NCBI GenBank assembly: GCA_002914845.1
Contig: JXTC01000284.1
Span: forward strand, 196,279 to 260,278
DNA: 64,000 nucleotides
Reading direction: 5' to 3'
DNA from: Trema orientale
Lineage: Eukaryota; Streptophyta; Magnoliopsida; Rosales; Cannabaceae
Of the stretch, positions 60,305 through 64,000 are shown piece by piece (position 1 is the stretch's first letter; each line of letters begins with the position of its first letter). The position numbers and the translations under genes are program-made. The notes beneath the pieces are model-generated. The model was given only the letters and a program-made list of their open reading frames with translations, did not search any database and was not told the DNA's origin.

Positions 60305-63075
60305 TTACGATGCTTGTTGAGCACCAGCTTGTTGAATTAACTGAGAATATATGTATTCATCAACTCTCTGCTTAGCCAGTGCTACCTGTTAAACAGTCAA
60401 AATTGAAAGTTAGGAAAATTCAAATTTGAATATTGGTTTTCTCTAGAAAAATAAACTAGAATACACTTCTAGCAAGCATGCAAGAATATCCACTCTTTGG
60501 AAGTGATATAATCACGTATGAGATAAATACAGTGATAAGGAAACTGTGTGGACAGAAATAACTAATTCATGATACTCAGCACAACAAACTTTTTCTTCAG
60601 GATAGCGGTTTACTTCCCAGAGGTTCTAGAACAACTTAAAACTTTTCAATCTGCTAAAAGTTGCAAAGTTGGTGATATGATTTTCCTCCTGCGTTTTATT
60701 CTCTTGTGTGTGCTTGTGTATCTTTTGTCATAAATAGAGCTACTCAGCTTGTTGAATTTCAAACAGCTTTTGAATTGAAAAAAATTCACAGAGCCCCCAA
60801 AAGAAGTCGAATCAATATGGAGCACAATTTACAGCTAAATCCATAATAATTTTAACACCCAACACCATATCTTTCACCCTTTTTCTAGGTAGACATTGAA
60901 AAATGAAAAAAGAAACAGAAATACGAACCTGTTGGGCACTACCACCAAACTGTATTTGTCTCTGTTTTTGTTCACCTTTCCCACCGTAAACCTGCAAAGA
61001 TACAAACCCATAGAAGCTGAAATGGAAATCCAAAGAAAATGTTACTTCTAAGCAAAAGATGAGGAGCCACTACTGGATATAAGCAAAACTCGAATGCTGG
61101 TAAGGATATGTAACTATTGAACACAGGAAATTGGTGGCCAGTTTTGGCAGCTCTTAAAGTAATACCCTATCTATTATTTTCAATCACAAGGGTCTATTTA
61201 TGTAACCTAACAATTACTGGCGGCAGCAGCGAATAAGTAAACTAGTTCTTATCCCTGATTGCCACTTTAGAAAACATGTAGCTTAAAGAATTCACTGACG
61301 TAAAGAATAAAAATCTGCTTACCTTTATCGTTGCTCCAGATTCATTCCTAATCCTTGATATGTTGGAGCCACACCTGCCGATCAAACCACCAACCAGGGT
61401 TTCCGATATCACCATCTCAAAGGTTACATAATCAGCTGCAAGATTGGTTGTCCTAAAGATGATGTGGTTATTAAAAAAATTATTAAAACTTGATACTGCC
61501 GCAAATGTGGCATTTGGAGTCTAGTTATTTTCATATGAAAAAAATTGAATAACCTGAAGTTGGGTCCATATACGGTTGATGTGGTCGGACTGTTGTATAG
61601 TTATAAGCTGGACTGATAGAAATCACTTGTCTAGGTGGGTTTTCCCTAACCAACAAGGAAATAAGACCAAATAAGTCATACTGTAAAACTATATGCATAA
61701 GATAAGGTTGGCATGACATATAACAAAATTCAATAAATACCTAAGTTGGCAACCTATCTCCTCCAGAGCCTTCAAAACAGCAGAAACGTCACCTGATATC
61801 TGAATTTTAAGAGGAACCATAATTAAATTACTACTAGTACTATATATATAAAATGTTGGGACAAAATTCAATCAAGGAAAGGAGAACTGCTATATAGCCC
61901 GATTGGGATTTTTTTTTTCTTTATTTCTTTTTTCGAAAAAAAAAGAACCAATGTCAGATTCTCATTGTTGCCAATTAGTTCACATTTGATGCCAAATGAA
62001 TGTTCCACCACTGTCTCACTTTTACCAATTGTCATCGTAAAAGCACTGAAACCCAAATCATGATGATAATACTAAGACTACATGTAAGACAGCATAGAGT
62101 TATTACGTGAAACGACACATTGCAAAGATATGATATGTACATCCTTTGGAGTTAAAAGTGTAGACAAGTTTACCTGTACAACTCGATCAGATTCATGAGC
62201 AGAAGCACACAGAGGCAATTGATTCTGAGCCAGAATGGTGATTGAAGCACCAGAGGAGTTCCTTAATTTCTCGATATTCTGACCAGACATTCCAATCAAA
62301 GAACCTGCTTGTGAGCCAGCTATCAAAAGCCTTATTGTATTCGCAGCCACATGTCCTGCCCCAACTTTTGATGCCTCGGCACTGCTCTCATCCTCCTGTA
62401 AATATACATATATACATATATATATACACGTATACGTGTAAGAAGATAGTGTATCAGAATTTGATATAATCCTTTTCTTGTTTGATTAGACAAAAGATTA
62501 TCAATCATATAAATGGTAAGAACATAACCTTCAGAATCAAACTCGCTATTTGCTGTAAAGCATTCTCAGCATCTGTAACCGAGTTGTCACCATCTTTAGA
62601 ACTTATAATAATCACTCTCTCTTCATGTCGCTGCAAAATGTATGTAACACAACAATTACATTCCTTTTTTTTTTTTTTTCTTCCTCAAACTTTCTCGGAA
62701 ACCAAACAGAGGCATATAAAAAAATGAAAACCCTAGCTCACGATAGCGAAAACTTACGGCAACAGCGTCGGCGATCTTGACAGTGGCCCTGGTCTCCTCG
62801 CGAATCTTCTGTATTCTACAACCCTCTTTCCCGATGACCTTGCCGATCTGCCTCGACGGCACCACGATTCGGAAAATGACGTCCTGGGCTTTGGCGCGCC
62901 GCTTCGACGCCGACTCGTCTCCGTCTCCGACCGCCGGCGGCATCACCCCCGGAGGATACTCGTCCTGTCGGCGGCGCTTCCCGGCGGCCGATTGACCGGA
63001 CTCGGACTCGTGTCCATGTAGGGGTGCCACGAGGGGGGCCGTGGGGTTTAAGGGAACTTCGCCTGGTTGCGCCAT
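60305..63075 (-). CDS. triple KH-domain RNA-binding protein, PCBP/FLK-PEPPER-like (8 exons, 349 aa)
   Basis: Exons on the minus strand: 63075-62758, 62630-62529, 62395-62174, 61799-61741, 61645-61554, 61435-61323, 60991-60929, 60385-60305; 1,050 bp, all phases agree. A basic, Pro-rich head (residues 1-62) precedes three KH domains. KH1 is at about 64-135 (RIVVPSRQIGKVIGKEGCRI), KH2 at about 155-240 (RLLIAGSQAGSLIGMSGQNI), KH3 at about 266-345 (VISETLVGGLIGRCGSNI). Each keeps the GxxG loop (GKEG, GMSG, GRCG) that grips single-stranded RNA. The C-terminus is short and Gln/Ala-rich. The layout matches the plant poly(C)-binding-like group that includes FLK and PEPPER, nuclear regulators of flowering-time and floral RNAs. 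The exact orthologue is not clear, so no symbol is given. Confidence 0.92.
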
Positions 63076-63390
63076 TTGTTTTCGTATTCGGTAGTGGTTT
63101 AGTTCATTAAGTTAAAGGTTGAAGGTTGAGAGTAAACGTGCGAAGAAGACTCCATTGCTGCCATGGTCAGGGGATATAAAAGGGCAAAAGGGTTTTGCAG
63201 TATAGTTACATATTTGCCCTTCTTCTTGGATTTTTTTTCTTTTCCCCCCCAAAAGCAAATGGATCACTTTTTTTCTTTTCTCGTTTTCTTTTTTTATTTG
63301 CTCCTGCCAAATATTTTTACCCAGCATCTCGAACCAAAAAAATAAATAGAGATTCAGCACTCTATTAGGCCTTATATTATTATGGAGTTT
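63076..63390. promoter_or_regulatory. leader and promoter region of the KH gene
   Basis: The 315 bp upstream of the ATG on the minus strand. It contains a pyrimidine-rich tract and a TTTTATATCC element near 63172-63181 that could serve as a TATA box. No firm start site can be set. Confidence 0.4.
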
Positions 63391-63797
63391 GGCTTTGGTC
63401 CCTTAACTTTAAAATTTCTCATTTTTTTGTCCTAATTTATTAAAATTGTTCCATTTTAGTTATTTTTAACGACTTTTGTTAAATATTTGCATGATAAAAT
63501 TGAATTTTTTTTTCAAAGTTTAGGAACTAATACTAACACTTAAATGTTATGTGGAATTACTAATTTAGCTTTGAGTTTAATAGTAGGTTAACAGAGAAAG
63601 TGCCAAAGGACTAACAATAAATACTTTTAATAGTTTAAGGACTAAAACGATAAAATTAAGGTTAACAGAGAAAGTACCTAGGGACTAAGGACTAACGATA
63701 AGTAAAACTTAAAATTTAATGACCATAATAAGACTTTTTTATAGTATAAGGACTAATAAGGTCATTTATTGGAGGAGAAAAAATGAAGGACCAAGCT
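63391..63797. mobile_element. possible decayed MITE
   Basis: Ends GGCTTTGGTCCCTTAA and, in reverse, TAGCTTGGTCCTTCAT resemble each other. Inside, GGTTAACAGAGAAAGT occurs twice (63586 and 63661). No coding sequence and no clear target duplication. Confidence 0.3.
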
Positions 63798-63978
63798 ATA
63801 TATACATTGTAAAGTAAAGTGTAATGCTACCTCACACACTTGTCTAGTCTCAGTCACCCGGCTCCCTAGGTGTGGCAACTTAACCCACCACTTAATGGTG
63901 TTCATAGTCCGATTTCGTGCGTTTGAACTCCCATTTGATGCACTTAATTATATGTTCTGTTTTGCAGCTTACACAAAC

Positions 63979-64000
63979 TAGTGGTGGCAATTCGGGCCGG
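63979..64000. mobile_element. terminal repeat of a hAT-type element cut by the window edge
   Basis: TAGTGGTGGCAATTCGGGCC matches the TAGNGNTGNCAA...GGGCC type of end seen in the element at 2930. Only the first 22 bp are in view. The preceding 8 bp are ACACAAAC. Confidence 0.4.

Noticed and set aside
1-64000. tRNA, rRNA or snoRNA genes
   Set aside because: No cloverleaf-like A/B box pair or rRNA-like stretch was recognised by eye; a covariance-model scan would be needed to exclude small RNA genes.

Overview
This is plant nuclear DNA from a core eudicot. The genes have short GT-AG introns, the intergenic DNA is AT-rich and full of small transposons, and the proteins match plant-specific families. 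The species cannot be fixed from sequence alone. Seven host genes are supported. From left to right they are: the 5' part of an ARABIDILLO-type F-box/armadillo gene (-), CAT9-type cationic amino acid transporter (+), thylakoid-lumen immunophilin FKBP20-2 (-), a DUF761 membrane-anchored protein (-), actin-nucleation subunit ARPC5 (+), a HAT3/ATHB4-type HD-Zip II factor (-), and a triple-KH RNA-binding protein (-). Exon joins were worked out by hand from splice sites and reading-frame phase. All of them keep the frame open from ATG to stop, except ARABIDILLO, which runs off the left edge.

Layout: 1-2.55 kb is ARABIDILLO and its promoter. 2.9-20.3 kb is a gene-free block of transposons. It holds a hAT-type and a Harbinger-type MITE, Ty3/gypsy and Ty1/copia fossils, a roughly 1.02-kb tandem duplication, a 4,987-bp chromovirus fossil inserted into the second copy of that duplication, and a Mutator-type MITE. 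20.9-27.2 kb carries CAT9 and FKBP20-2 in convergent orientation with only 468 bp between stop codons. 27.2-38.3 kb is again gene-free, with a duplicated LINE-like relic, neighbouring foldback elements, and a roughly 4-kb region with short motifs in mirror-symmetric orientation. 38.4-42.8 kb holds the DUF761 gene and ARPC5, divergent over 426 bp. 44.7-46.9 kb is the HD-Zip gene. A tight cluster of four G-boxes lies 2.5 kb upstream of it. 52.7-58.9 kb is another MITE/LINE/SINE-rich stretch. 60.3-63.1 kb is the KH gene, and the window closes with what looks like the first 22 bp of another hAT-type element.

The genes form no pathway or cluster; this is ordinary mixed eukaryotic gene order. The strongest unusual signals are the strand-switching 8-mer arrays at 33.0-36.8 kb, the G-box cluster behind the HAT3-like gene, the dated insertion history at 12.8-19.7 kb, and a GC-richer segment inside ARPC5 intron 3 that may be organellar DNA.
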